NCBI GenBank assembly: GCA_933228675.1
Contig: OW121744.1
Location: 61,173,928-61,237,927, forward strand
Direction: 5' to 3'
Length of the DNA stretch: 64,000 bases
Source of the DNA: Stomorhina lunata
Lineage: Eukaryota; Arthropoda; Insecta; Diptera; Rhiniidae
Positions 41,750-52,080 of this stretch are shown here, one piece after another. Below the pieces are notes generated by a model, which ran no database searches, had not been told where the DNA came from, and saw only the letters and a program-made list of their open reading frames with translations. Position 1 is the stretch's first letter; every line of letters starts with the position of its first letter. Made by a program: the position numbers and the translations under genes.

Positions 41750-43325
41750 TATGCAACATTTTCAACAGAGACGCTTCAAAAGTACAGCGACAGCAGACGA
41801 CGCCAAATTTTTTGCTGTTCTTTTGACATTTCTCTTCAGTATGCTCCGACATTTCATTATAGAAAGATATACGTGCCAACAACTAGTCGAAATTATGAAA
41901 ATTTACTACCGAAATTCGGAGTCAGTGGCCTCAACGTTAAGAGCGTGAATAATTTTTAGCGATGATGCTAATTTCTGACTGAATGGCTTCGCCAATTAAC
42001 ATAATATGCGTTATTGGTTAGGGAGCAATCCACACTTACTCCATGAGTCATCATTGCATCCCGAAAAAAATTACGGTTCGGTGCGGTTTATGGCCCGGTG
42101 ACGTTATTGGGCCGTACTTCTTCCGTGATTATCAAGACAAACACGTTACTGTGAAAATAAATCGCTATCATTCAATGATAACCGAATATTTTTGGCCCCA
42201 ATTTTATTATATAGACTTGGAGGACATGTGGTTCCAACAGGACGACGCCGCAAGCCAAAGAGCGAACGTGTTATCTCACGAAACGGTCGTGCCGTTAGAC
42301 TATTTCCTGTGGGGTTACGTCAAGTCTATGGTCTATGCCAAAAAGCCAGCGACTATTGATGAACTTCGTACGAATATCGAATGTGAAATTGTAGCAGTAT
42401 TGGCCAATTTATGCTTGAAAACCGTTGAACCGTGCCCGTAGTGGTCATGTAAAAGAAATCGATTTCCAAATGTGATTTACATGAATAAAGAACTTCATCC
42501 CAGTAAGAAAAATGTCAAACGTTTGAATTATGATGACTTTTACATTTGATATCAAACGTTTTTTCAAACTTTTTTCAAACCTGAACAGATGTTTGAGATT
42601 CACATTCTTTTTCAAATGAGGCTTCATTTGAGAATAAACGCTTGAAAAATGATAGTTTCTCAAATTGAGAATAAAGGTTATTCTCAAATCATTATCAAAT
42701 CCTAAGATGATTTGAGAATAATTTGATATCAAACCATATTTTAATGTTTTTTCAAACTTTAAAAAAAATGTATGTTAAATATATTTTAATGGGATGGCAT
42801 TGCATTTCAAAGAAATTCATTATTTTTTTCTAATTTTTTAAAATTGATCCATACAAATATGGATCAATTTTAAAATAAAACCTTGCTAAAAAAATTCAAG
42901 ATTAAAAATTCAATAATATTCATATGTTTCTTAATTTTTTTACCTAACAATAAAAAAAAATATATTTTAAGCAAAAGGATTCAAATGTGATGCACCGCTT
43001 TCAAAAACAAAATAAACAAACTCAAAAATATTAAAAATACAACGCCATTTTATTTATGTTCCACATGTAGATGATATCCACATTTAAAAAACCTCCGAGA
43101 ATGAGGTTGGATTATGATTTGAGAATAAAGGCATTTCTCAATTTGAGAATAAAGTCCCCTTTTTGTTGAGAACGCTATTATTCTCAAATCAGTATCAAAC
43201 GTTTGCCCTTTGAAAAAATATTTATTTTCAAATCATCCTCAATTTGAGAATAAACATTTTTTCTTACTGGGATTGATATCCAAAACCGTTTTTGTTTTAT
43301 TTAAACAAAACTTTTGTGGTGCCCT
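41750..43325 (+). pseudogene. Mariner transposase pseudogene, 3' UTR split by MITE
   Basis: N-terminal traces start near 41865 (RYTCQQLVEIMKIYYRNSES, VASTLRA), followed by a large deletion. FSDDANF near 41957 matches the first catalytic block. The frame 42043-42441 encodes KITVRCGLWPGDVIGPYFFR, DLEDMWFQQDDAA (second aspartate) and VVPLDYFLWGYVKSMVYAKK (third block), with the spacing collapsed by deletion. Stops near 41950, 41971 and 42005 inactivate it. The gene's 3' region (CATGTAAAAGAAATCGATTT ... TTGATATCCAAAACCG) is cut by a MITE at 42499. Confidence 0.75.
42499..43271. mobile_element. 773-bp MITE with TTTGAGAATAA subterminal repeats
   Basis: The termini CCCAGTAAGAAAAATGT are inverted at the right end (ACATTTTTTCTTACTGGG). 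The host mariner 3' region reads CTTCATTGATATCC without it, giving an AT duplication (42497-42498, 43272-43273). At least ten TTTGAGAATAA/TTATTCTCAAA-type motifs crowd both ends (42610-42725, 43117-43260) in both orientations, plus TCAAACGTTT palindromes. No transposase. The superfamily is not clear. Confidence 0.75.
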
Positions 43326-43369
43326 TATTAAAATACAACTTAATTTGAGGCTGTAAAGTGCCAATAACT

Positions 43370-43515
43370 CTATTCCGGAAAGGGAGGTACCCGAAATAGT
43401 AATCCGATTTAGTATAGGGGTTGTCCTTGGAAACAATTGCATAATTTCATAAAATTACCTTTGAAGTTAAGACCTGTATATTGACAACAAGCCTAGGATG
43501 GTGAAGGGTATAATT
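43370..43515 (-). mobile_element. H1 remnant
   Basis: TTCCGGAAAGGGAGGTACCC and CCTAGGATGGTGAAGGGTAT are internal and terminal phrases of H1 with most of the sequence deleted. Confidence 0.4.
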
Positions 43516-43539
43516 AATGACTTTTAAAAAATGGTTTGT

Positions 43540-43643
43540 ATCTAACATATCAATAAAAGCTAAAGTGACAAAAAATATTTTTTGCACAATGGATGAGTTT
43601 TGGCTATAATAGTTAATGCATATTTCACTCAGAACACTCTTAC
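43540..43643 (-). mobile_element. Diverged end of DD37E element
   Basis: Matches 55390-55491 in order (ACATATCAATAAAAGCTAA, TTGCACAATGGATGAGTTTT, AGTTAATGCATATTT, CAGAACACTCTTA) but at lower identity. It is an older copy of the family that also gave 1-231 and 54223-55491. Confidence 0.6.
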
Positions 43644-43652
43644 GTTTGCTTT

Positions 43653-44827
43653 CTTGGTTTGACTAAAATTTAAGTCTCAAAGTTTCAAAAATTTTCTTTA
43701 TCGAAATCATATTCGATGAAAGATTTTCCAGATTTCAAAGAAAATTTTTGGGTTTTTTAGGGAAATAACACATTTTCGCTTATTTTTAAATAACAAATGC
43801 TTTATGTATTCTTTAAATATTAACATTCAAATTTATCTTTGCTTTCAAAAATAATGACTTCTTCGAATCTCATTAACTTGACACACTAAATCGGGCTAGG
43901 TGCACGTAAAGGCGCCTAAAATTCAACTTGACACATTAATTTACCTACAATTGGACACAGTAAATTAAATTGCAAAACAAAAGAATTCAACACAATAATG
44001 ACAAAAAGGCAATAAATCAATAAAATGCAATATATCCTGAAGGTTCTGCCATATTTTCAGAGTGACCACCAACAGGTTTAGCAACCACCACAAAAAGTCA
44101 TTTCCTTCTATTGTCATAAAACTAAAACTACGAATATGTTCAAAAACAAAACACAAAAAGACACATATATTTCAAAAGCCTTCAAAGAATTCGGACAGAC
44201 TGACATGAGAAATTCCGGAACCATCAAACGTGTCATATAAAGGTCAGTGTAAGAGGATAACGAAAATAAAGACGGACTAGATACAACTTGATGTTGTTTA
44301 AGGTTCAAGTAAAGCCAACAATTTAACGCCTTTCTGCAACATTACATTAACTTTATACTTGTATCACCTTCAGAGTTTAATATTGAGGATCTTTCTGTGT
44401 GTAGAAATATTGAACGTGTTTCTAATATATAGTTGCAATTTGTGCTGCTGTTTTCCTTAGTCAAATTTGAGAAATTTGTATGAAAACAATTGGTATCACC
44501 CGATGACCGATACTAATATTAATGTGCTGCCATCACACCTTTAAATTTCTGAAAAACGTAACCATAAATTTAGAAAAGGGAAATAAAATCAGCATGAGAC
44601 AACTGTTAGCAAATTACTACCTAGCAGTTCCAAGTGGAATGGACGTCTCCAATAACTGTGAACTGACTAGCAATTTTAGTTTGTGATTGTCATTGGAGAG
44701 GGTAGTAAACCGATGTTAACACTTTCGGGTTTTCAGGAAGTAGCCCATGTTTAAATTGCGAGCTCTTTAAATTAGAACTTTTGGGTACTTACTACTATTA
44801 CTTGTAGCCCAAAGAAGACCTTAATTA
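43653..44827. other. 1.2 kb without recognised gene
   Basis: Unique-looking AT-rich DNA. Short overlapping frames on the minus strand (43965-44308) have no recognisable domain and no supporting features. Confidence 0.35.
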
Positions 44828-45640
44828 TGCCCTTCACCATCATAGGTGGAAAGGGTGTTATAAGTTTGTGCTGATGTATGTAACGCATAGAAATATTTGT
44901 CTTAGACCCGCCTTTTAGTAAACCAATAGAATCAGAATCACGTCTGAGTCGATTTGGGGATGTCAGTCCGACCGTCCGTCTGCCTGGACGGCTGATTGGA
45001 CCCCCATGTAAACTATATAATCAAAGTACAAGTCGCAACATAACTTGATGAAATTTGGCAAAGATCTTTTGTTTGATAGTGGCTATTGAAATTCGTCAAA
45101 ATCGGTCCATTATTTATGGTACCTACCATAGGTCTCACTTCCCGGATTTGACCATAGCTCCCATACAAATTCTTCGGTCAAAACGCACTAAATGAGACAA
45201 AAATCAATAAAACGCTCGTAAATCTGAAAATAATGAAAATTTTAAGTTTGTTTTTATTTTTTTGTTTGCATACATAATTTTTGTAACAACTGTAATCAAT
45301 TTGCCAAATTTCGATAATCGGTCCACATTTAACCCTAGCTTTCATATAAGTCCAAATGACGAAAACAGCTTAAATATAGTTTTGAGAAAATGTTATATGA
45401 TGGCAAAATTTGGCAAATATTGGTCTTTATACAGGAAAAAGAACACCTTTGACCTTAACGGTGAAGGGTATCGTATGGTCGGGCAGATACGGAGTAACCC
45501 CTTATCTCGATTCGAAAATAAAATTGTTCGAATTCCTATACTTAACGCATTGTGTTTCGAAAACATTTTCTTTCGAATCGAGATTCGGAGTTACCCCCCT
45601 GGACCGACTATAGCTTGTTTCTCACTTGTTTTTTTATGAA
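44828..45640 (+). mobile_element. Helentron-like repeat H1, interrupted by a small MITE
   Basis: Starts ATGCCCTTCACCATCATAGG and ends CGACTATAGCTTGTTTCTCA. At 45485 the expected GTCGGGCTTGACCGACTATAG is split by ~116 bp of inserted sequence. Confidence 0.65.
45485..45600. mobile_element. Palindromic MITE, relative of 7076-7175
   Basis: GATACGGAGTAACCCC at the left is mirrored by GGAGTTACCCCCCT at the right, with TCTCGATTCGAAA/TTTCGAATCGAGA inside. The two open frames across it are fortuitous. The left end appears rearranged compared with the 7076 copy. Confidence 0.6.
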
Positions 45641-46609
45641 ATTCAAGTCTTCTTTTAGTATATATATCTACTATATGTCAGATTTGCCTCTATATACCTC
45701 AATTATACTTCTATCATAGAAACCCAATGCAATTACTCTAGAAACCGATTTTTCCAACAGCAAAATTGTTCACCGCAGACAGAAACTGGTAGAAATCATT
45801 CGATGCCAAGTCTTCACTAAATGATGGATACATTAGAACCTCACAACTGAACTGCCGAAGTATCCCACAAGTTGCCTGCCTTTATTCTGATCAAAGACAA
45901 CTACTTCTGTTGACCAAAGTCGTTCGATTTTAAGCGATTGTTTCCTTTCGTTGGTCTAATTGCTGACAGTATAAAATGGATGTAAGAGTTTGGTCATTGG
46001 GGAATAGTTAGCAGAAGAAAATTCCCCTCTAAACCCTTCAAACACAGGACAAAACCTTTATGTCAGTTAATCCTAACTTAAAAATCGTTTGCGCCGGCTG
46101 ATTGTCATTGTAAAGGGGACAGTAGAGAGGTGAAAGGTGGTGAAAAGGAGAGATAATGCGTTATATTATTCATTATTTTAATTTTACGTAATGTCTTTGT
46201 TTAGAACAGTGAAGTTGCGCCATTTGTTATTATTCAGACGCATTGTTCTTTGAGCTTTTTTTTCCGCCGATGCACAGTGGATGGTTTAAAAATAGAATGG
46301 AAATAAGTCCGTTTCGTCTAAACCGTTGGGCGTATGTTAAAAATATAGCAAAAGTGTTGGGGAGCTTAGGTTTTGTGCCTGGAAAGCCTAGATTTTACTG
46401 GGGAATCGGTAAGGCACCTCAGACTCATAAATCACAACATTATATAATTGTCATTTCCCAACCGATTTGAAAAATCATACTATATAACAAATATGTAGGT
46501 CAAGATCTACAAAAAACATCGCTACATATATATGCTATCTCTTACGGAGAAATCTTCAATTTTTGTCCCATAATGTACCGGTGCTTTTTCTAATATCTGG
46601 GCCCTATTT
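45641..46609. other. ~1 kb without recognised gene
   Basis: Unique-looking. A 75-codon frame at 46243-46470 has no recognisable domain, so I do not call it. Confidence 0.35.
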
Positions 46610-47910
46610 CACTAAGCTACAAGTTTACAATTACATACAAGTGTTTTTGCCTGTAAAATTGTGAACTTGTAAATAATTGTGTTTCATTAAAATACAATTA
46701 CAAGTTTGTAGCTACAAGTGATTTTGACAATTCACAAGTTTACAAGTCGAACTTCTACAAGTGGTTTTGTTTCACTAGTCTAAATTTGTACTTGTACACT
46801 TGTAGAATTGTAGAAAAAAAGCATAGGGTCGACGGAGACTCTCAAAAAAATTTTACAAGTTACAAGTGAATGATAAATTGAATTCAAATTTGGTTTTTAA
46901 CTATTTTTTAATAAAAATTAGTTAAAATTAACACAAAATCAAATCAATATTAATAACCATTTATTTATTTTATTTGTTTTTAAATATGTTTCGATTAATA
47001 ATAGTCCAGTACTTAGTGTACCTTGACGAATTTAGTTTACTTTGACGAATTTAGTTTACTTTGACGAATTTTAATAGCACACTACCAAAATAATTGTTTT
47101 TGCCAAATTTAATCAAATTATCTTGAGAATTGCGAAATGTACTTTGATTACAAGGTTTACATGGCGGTCCAGCCAGTCGTCCAGCCAGATGGACGGACGG
47201 ACTGACATCGTTTAATCGGCTCAGGAAGTAATTCTAAATCCGTTGTTATACTAAAAGGTGGTCTAACTAAGACCAATATTTCTATGCGTTATATATATCA
47301 GCCCAAACCTATAATACCCTTTCCACCTATAGTGATGAAGCGTATGCAGAACAAGGGAGATCAATGATGTCCTTGACTCAAGGATATCTCAAAAAGCATT
47401 TTCTTTATCATTCTCTCAAATGTGAATAATAGTATAGACAACAAAATACGAACACCAAAAAATGGGCTCATGGTGGATCGGAAAACAAAAAACTTTTTCT
47501 TAACTTTTTAATTAACAGAGTATAAAACTACAGGACATATGCTAAAATATGAGCCTAGTCTTATAAAAATCTGATAACCGTATCAAAGTTATAGGCATAT
47601 AAAGTGGGTATGTTTCTGAAAAAATATTGAAAAAAAAAACGAACTTTGAACCGCCATAAAATTTGAACCAAAGCTAAATTAAAAATTTTGAAGAAGTGTA
47701 AAAATTGTCTAGGCTAGGAGAATGTACATATATATAAAATTTCATCAAAATCGTATTTTTATTTGACTCCATACAAATATTTATCAAAATATTTTATTTT
47801 ATTATAATTGTAATTTTAGAAATTGTAATTGTAGAAAAAGTAGTTTACAAGTCCAAAAAGCTACAATTGTTGTGAAAATTTTAATGAAACACAATTGAAC
47901 AGCACTTGCA
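46610..47910. mobile_element. Candidate element with dense ACAAGT subterminal motifs
   Basis: Within 46615-46865 ACAAGT/ACTTGT occurs more than a dozen times in both orientations, along with ACAATTAC and GTTTCATTAAAA. The right side (47810-47910) carries the same words inverted (TTAATGAAACACAATT, TTTACAAGTCC). Such clusters look like transposase-binding subterminal repeats. The exact ends are not defined. An H1 fragment (47045-47345) is nested inside. Confidence 0.4.
47045..47345 (-). mobile_element. H1 fragment
   Basis: Carries TTTGACGAATTTTAATAGC, GATGGACGGACGGACTGAC and the terminus CCTTTCCACCTATAGTGATG. The other end is missing. Confidence 0.55.
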
Positions 47911-48752
47911 CTGATCTTTATATAAAATGATTTTCTTGATCTATATAAATATTAAAAAAAAAATAAACCCTTTTCCCCGTTTTTTTTTTGGTAAAAAGTA
48001 TTTTTTTAGTTATTTAAAAAATTTCTTAAGGAACATATGACATATTTATAATTTTCTAAAAGAAAACTCCACAAAGATTATAATTGAGTTAAACATTAAC
48101 TTCTTGTTCTTATTCGGTGTTAGTACCAGAGTCTCTCGAATTAGACCTATTGTTTACGGAAATTTTAATTTTGATCCATAATTCCTCCCAACGCACGCGA
48201 GCTTTAAAAAATGTCACCAAATTTTTATGGACCAAGGTATTTTTAATTATACTGCAAAAGTATTTTGTCGCCTAAAAGTGGCCAAGCATCTAGTGCAAAA
48301 AAACTTAAAATACCCATTTTTGGAAAATTTTCAAATCTTTTAGGAATTCTGGAATTTGTGTTTTATTTTTAAAATGTTTGTATTTTTTTGCTTAAAATTT
48401 TGTATTTGTTTTTTTTTTTGTTTAAAATTTTCATTAACATATATATTAATAAATAATTTTTCTAATTCAGAATCTATTAATGTAGATAAGGAACAAATTT
48501 TGGGCTGTTTTCATGTTTTCTACCAAAAGTGTTTGTACGAAGAACACAATTCCCTTTGGATTGATATATAATAACACTATATTCCCAACTAAAATGTATG
48601 AATAAAGTAATAAAACCTAAAATTTTCAAAATCCGTCCAATGGTTTAGAAGTTACCGACTTATTTTCATTCTATTTTCAAACCATTCCACTGTGCGAAGG
48701 ATGTTGCTGTGGTTATTAATAATTTTAATAGAAATTATTAATTACATAAGTT
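47911..48752. other. AT-rich interval
   Basis: Poly(T)/poly(A)-rich. A 71-codon frame at 48356-48571 is low-complexity and unconvincing. Confidence 0.35.
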
Positions 48753-48833
48753 GATAACTGGGGCTCGAACCCAGGCTGAACATGATATGTTACGCTTAGT
48801 AGCCGACGTGCTATCCAACTAAGCCACAGCACC
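48753..48833 (-). tRNA. tRNA-like sequence (pseudogene or SINE head), long variable arm
   Basis: On the minus strand there is a consensus box A (TGGCTTAGTTGG) and box B (GGTTCGAGCCC) about 55 nt apart, with a perfect T-arm (CTGGG/CCCAG). Between them is a possible long variable-arm hairpin (AACAT-ATC-ATGTT), as in Leu/Ser tRNAs. The 5' GGGTGCT does not pair with the 3' side (TTATCAA) and the anticodon stem is poor. I therefore regard it as a tRNA pseudogene or SINE-type promoter and not a working tRNA. Confidence 0.55.
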
Positions 48834-49430
48834 CACCAATTAGTTTCAAACGGTTTTTTATTCAATGCTCATCTTCAATGCCTACATGGCGATCGACTTC
48901 AAAGAATTTCAAAATATGATCTATACTTTTGACAATTGAACTTTTGGATGGTAGTTTATCTTTAATTTTGAAATTACCGGAACAAAATCGACAAAACCAA
49001 ATTTACACACATTTGGCTATTACACTATCAGGACCAACACTATGGGACTCCCCATCCTAACAGCTTCTAAAGACTTTCCCCTGATATGACAGACACAAGA
49101 AATGATACATCGGGTCTTCATTAAGACAACAATACTTTATAAAGTTTCCTATCTTAACTAAGCCATATCTGTTTTGAATGGATAACGGACCAGACGTCTA
49201 CTTAATAGCATAGTCTCTCTCCTACGCACAAACAGTTTACAAGGTATTATTTTAGTTTATCTCAAATTCTTAAAGAATTACCAATATCCCCGTCTTCTCC
49301 ATATTTCGATGGTATTTTTTAGTACCCACATAAGATGTATACTGAACTAATGGCCTATCTCGTTTAAAGATCTCCGGTAATCCATTTCTAGTTCAGGAGA
49401 CAGAATCAAAAGACTATCAGATTACATATC
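48834..49430. other. Interval before LINE fragment
   Basis: Moderate GC, no readable frame. It may include decayed LINE sequence upstream of 49440, which I cannot show. Confidence 0.3.
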
Positions 49431-49441
49431 AGCCAATCTGC

Positions 49442-49642
49442 TACTTCTATTCAGACAGCCCACCAACAGTACAAGAAGTGAAGAATGCAATTAAAAGCCT
49501 TAAGCGCAACAAGGCCCCGGGCAATGACAATATCTCAGCGGAGATGCTTTTATGTGACGTTGAAGGCTCGGCGAGACTGTGGCATCCATTTTTGCGTAAA
49601 ATATGGGAAGAAGCTCTACCAAACTTCGAAAGTAAAAACTGG
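49442..49642 (+). pseudogene. LINE reverse-transcriptase N-terminal fragment
   Basis: Encodes SDSPPTVQEVKNAIKSLKRN, then KAPGNDNISAEMLL and WHPFLRKIWEEALP. This is the start of a non-LTR reverse-transcriptase domain (pattern PPT..EV..AI..LK..K.PG.D.I.AE..K, and I..IWEEE..P). The expected following residues (W..G.I...PKKGD) are lost, and the frame runs into unrelated sequence to 49696. Its sequence style differs from the LINE at 50521, so it is probably a separate family. Confidence 0.7.
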
Positions 49643-49699
49643 TCATTGAGCTTAGCCCGTCAAATAAGATACAGATTTTGTTACGTATGTATGTAAATA

Positions 49700-50506
49700 T
49701 AACATACCCTTAATAATGGAGTGTTACCCTTAATAGTGGGTAAGGCTTGTAGCCTTACCCATGGCTAATAACTCATATGTCAATTTCGTATTAGGCTTTC
49801 TTTAGCAAAAATAATGCCGTTTTATGTGATGTTTAGCGGAAAATAAATAGAAGCTTTAGATCGATATACACACGAAAACTTATCCAGGAAAGCCTTTACT
49901 TTAAATATCTATAAACAAAATATCAGTTACTTACTTTTTTTTCATTTTGTTTGTAGTATTTCAGAGCCCATTTGGATCAGCATACAAATTTAAGACTGTT
50001 GAGCCATGACCGAAGTGTTGCCGGAACAGAGGTTTAATTTTAAACATTTTTACACATAATTTCTAAAAAAAATTTTGAAAATGACTCAAAAAAGTCTTAT
50101 CAAAAATAAAATTTTTTGTGTTGTCAAATTGATTTTTAACATAGTCTACTTTTACATTAGTCAGGTTTGGCTTATCAAGTCTGGAATTTGTATGAGAAAA
50201 AACTAACAGAATTGAAATTGAGCAAACCTGACCGTACTATCAAGTTTACGAAAATTTTTATGAAATTTAAGGGGGGAAAAAATGAAAACTGATGAAGAAA
50301 ATGTTTGTGTGTGAACGTGAATGCAGGTTCAAAAGAAATTTAAAGAAAAACTGATCAAGGAAACCTGATTCGTGTGAAACGGGACATACATGAGCTTTAT
50401 AGTGTCCCACCTTTGTATTTTGCAATACAGAAAGACGTATCCTCCAAATTTTTTACATTTGAAAAATGAACCAATGAACGATTTTTTTTGAAATTTCATT
50501 AAAATA
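49700..50506. other. 0.8 kb without recognised gene
   Basis: AT-rich sequence that forms the pre-insertion site of the LINE at 50521. No supported feature. Confidence 0.35.
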
Positions 50507-50520
50507 TAACAACAAAAACA

Positions 50521-52080
50521 ACCATGGGCACAGCTACAATCTATAAAGTAGCTTGTCGAGGTACTCCACAAGGGGGTGTACTATCACCTCTTCTGTGGAA
50601 CCTTGCCATTAATAAACTACTCACTGAATTAGATTCTCTGAGATTTAACACCACCGCATACGCGGACGATATTGCTATAGCAGTGTCAGGGAAATTCCTC
50701 AGCACACTGTCACAACGTCCCGAAACAGCTCTTGACATACTTTATCGATGGAGCGCCTCCAATGGCCTTGGAGTAAATCCAACTAAAACGGAACTTGTAC
50801 TTTTCTCGCGTAAATACAAAATACCCAGCTTTACCCTTCCTAAATTAAATAAGGTTGAACTTATGCTCACTGACCATGCCAATGGGGGTCATTCTGGACT
50901 CTAAACTGTCCTGGAGCCTCAACACCCAGTCCAGGGTGTCTAAAGCGTCTATTGCACTCTACTCATGCTGAGGGGCCATTGGCAAAACCTGGGGGCTTAA
51001 TCCCATCAACACTGCCTGGCTCTTTGACATGGTCGTTAAGCCTATAGTAATGTATGGTGCCCTAGTTTGGTGGCCAGCACTCACCAAGGCTAACCAGAGG
51101 GACTATTTTAACAAAATTTTAAGATCTTCTCCATCTAAGGCGCTCTTCACTATGCTCAACTGGCTCCCGGTCTAACTAATGCCAATGCAAATTACTCTTA
51201 ACTCGGCTGTACGTCTGAGCACTACTGGAACCTGGTCCCACTCACAAACCGGACATTCCACTATCCTGGGCAAAATTACAAATATCCCTGATCATATAGA
51301 TTACTGCATATCCACTCCTATCTTCGACAAATCTTTCACTGTGACTATCTATGGAGAACCCCCATCTTCAGATGACGTCTGTCTGGAGGTTTACACTGAT
51401 GGATCGAAATCAAAGATTGGCGTAGGGGGAGGCTTTTTCATCCCACTTCTAGGGAAAGGAATTTGCTGATCAATGTAGTGTTCTCCAATCCGAGATATCG
51501 GCTATACATAAAGCAGCCAAATGGTTAAGATACTACAGAGTATACGACTGGGATATTCGTTTCTGTATCGACAGTCAGGCTGCAATAAAATCCCTATCTA
51601 ATGTCAATACGACATCTGTTCTTACCCGCGAGTGCCGGGCATCTCTTAACGAGATGGCTAGACATTGCAAGAACGAACTCTTCTGGGTACCCGGGCACAA
51701 CAACATACCTGGTAACTCCACCGCGGACAAACTTGCTAAATCCGGTGCTCTCCTGAGTCAGGACAACATCGACCAATTTACGGGCTTACCGCTATCCGCC
51801 TATAAATCAATAATTAGGCAATTACTTTCCGCGTCAGCGCAGAGCGAGTGGTCTTCGGAAACCACTTGCTCCATATCTAGGCAAACATAGCCTACCTACA
51901 ACACTCAACGTTCAAACATCTTGGTAACTTTACCCCGTCACAGACTCCGCAACCTTATCTCAACCCTAACAGGTCATTGCGTTATTGGCATGCATGCCAG
52001 AACACTTAATCTTCAATTTTATGACTACTGTCGTAAGTCATAACATAGAAGAGGAGGAGACATCGGCTGCCTGCCTAACC
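50521..52080 (+). mobile_element. 5'-truncated LINE with perfect 14-bp TSD
   Basis: A 1560-bp insertion bounded by TAACAACAAAAACA on both sides (50507-50520, 52081-52094). It starts inside the reverse-transcriptase domain and ends ...CTGCCTGCCTAACC without a poly(A) tail. Domain order is the RT catalytic half, connector, then RNase H. An RNase H domain downstream of RT and no poly(A) fit the I/R1/Loa-type branch of non-LTR elements. 5' truncation and a mid-length TSD are hallmarks of target-primed reverse transcription. Confidence 0.85.
50524..51887 (+). pseudogene. LINE RT-RNase H polyprotein remnant
   Basis: RT: CRGTPQGGVLSPLLWNL (50551 on) and the catalytic AYADDIAI (50659 on), then GLGVNPTKTELVLF. 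A frameshift near 50880 leads to VILDSKLSWSLN in another frame, with TGA in place of Trp near 50967. MYGALVWWPAL follows. RNase H: VYTDGSK (51390 on), then a frameshift near 51465, QSEISAI (Glu), CIDSQAAIKSL (Asp) and FWVPGHNNIPGNSTADKLAK (His and Asp). The full D-E-D-H/D set of RNase H is visible. Stops and frameshifts make it inactive. Confidence 0.85.

Noticed and set aside
45262..45639. 125-codon plus-strand frame
   Set aside because: It runs through an H1 repeat and the inserted palindromic MITE. The frame is fortuitous.
46243..46470. 75-codon frame as a small gene
   Set aside because: No recognisable domain, no homologous copy in the window and length within chance expectation.
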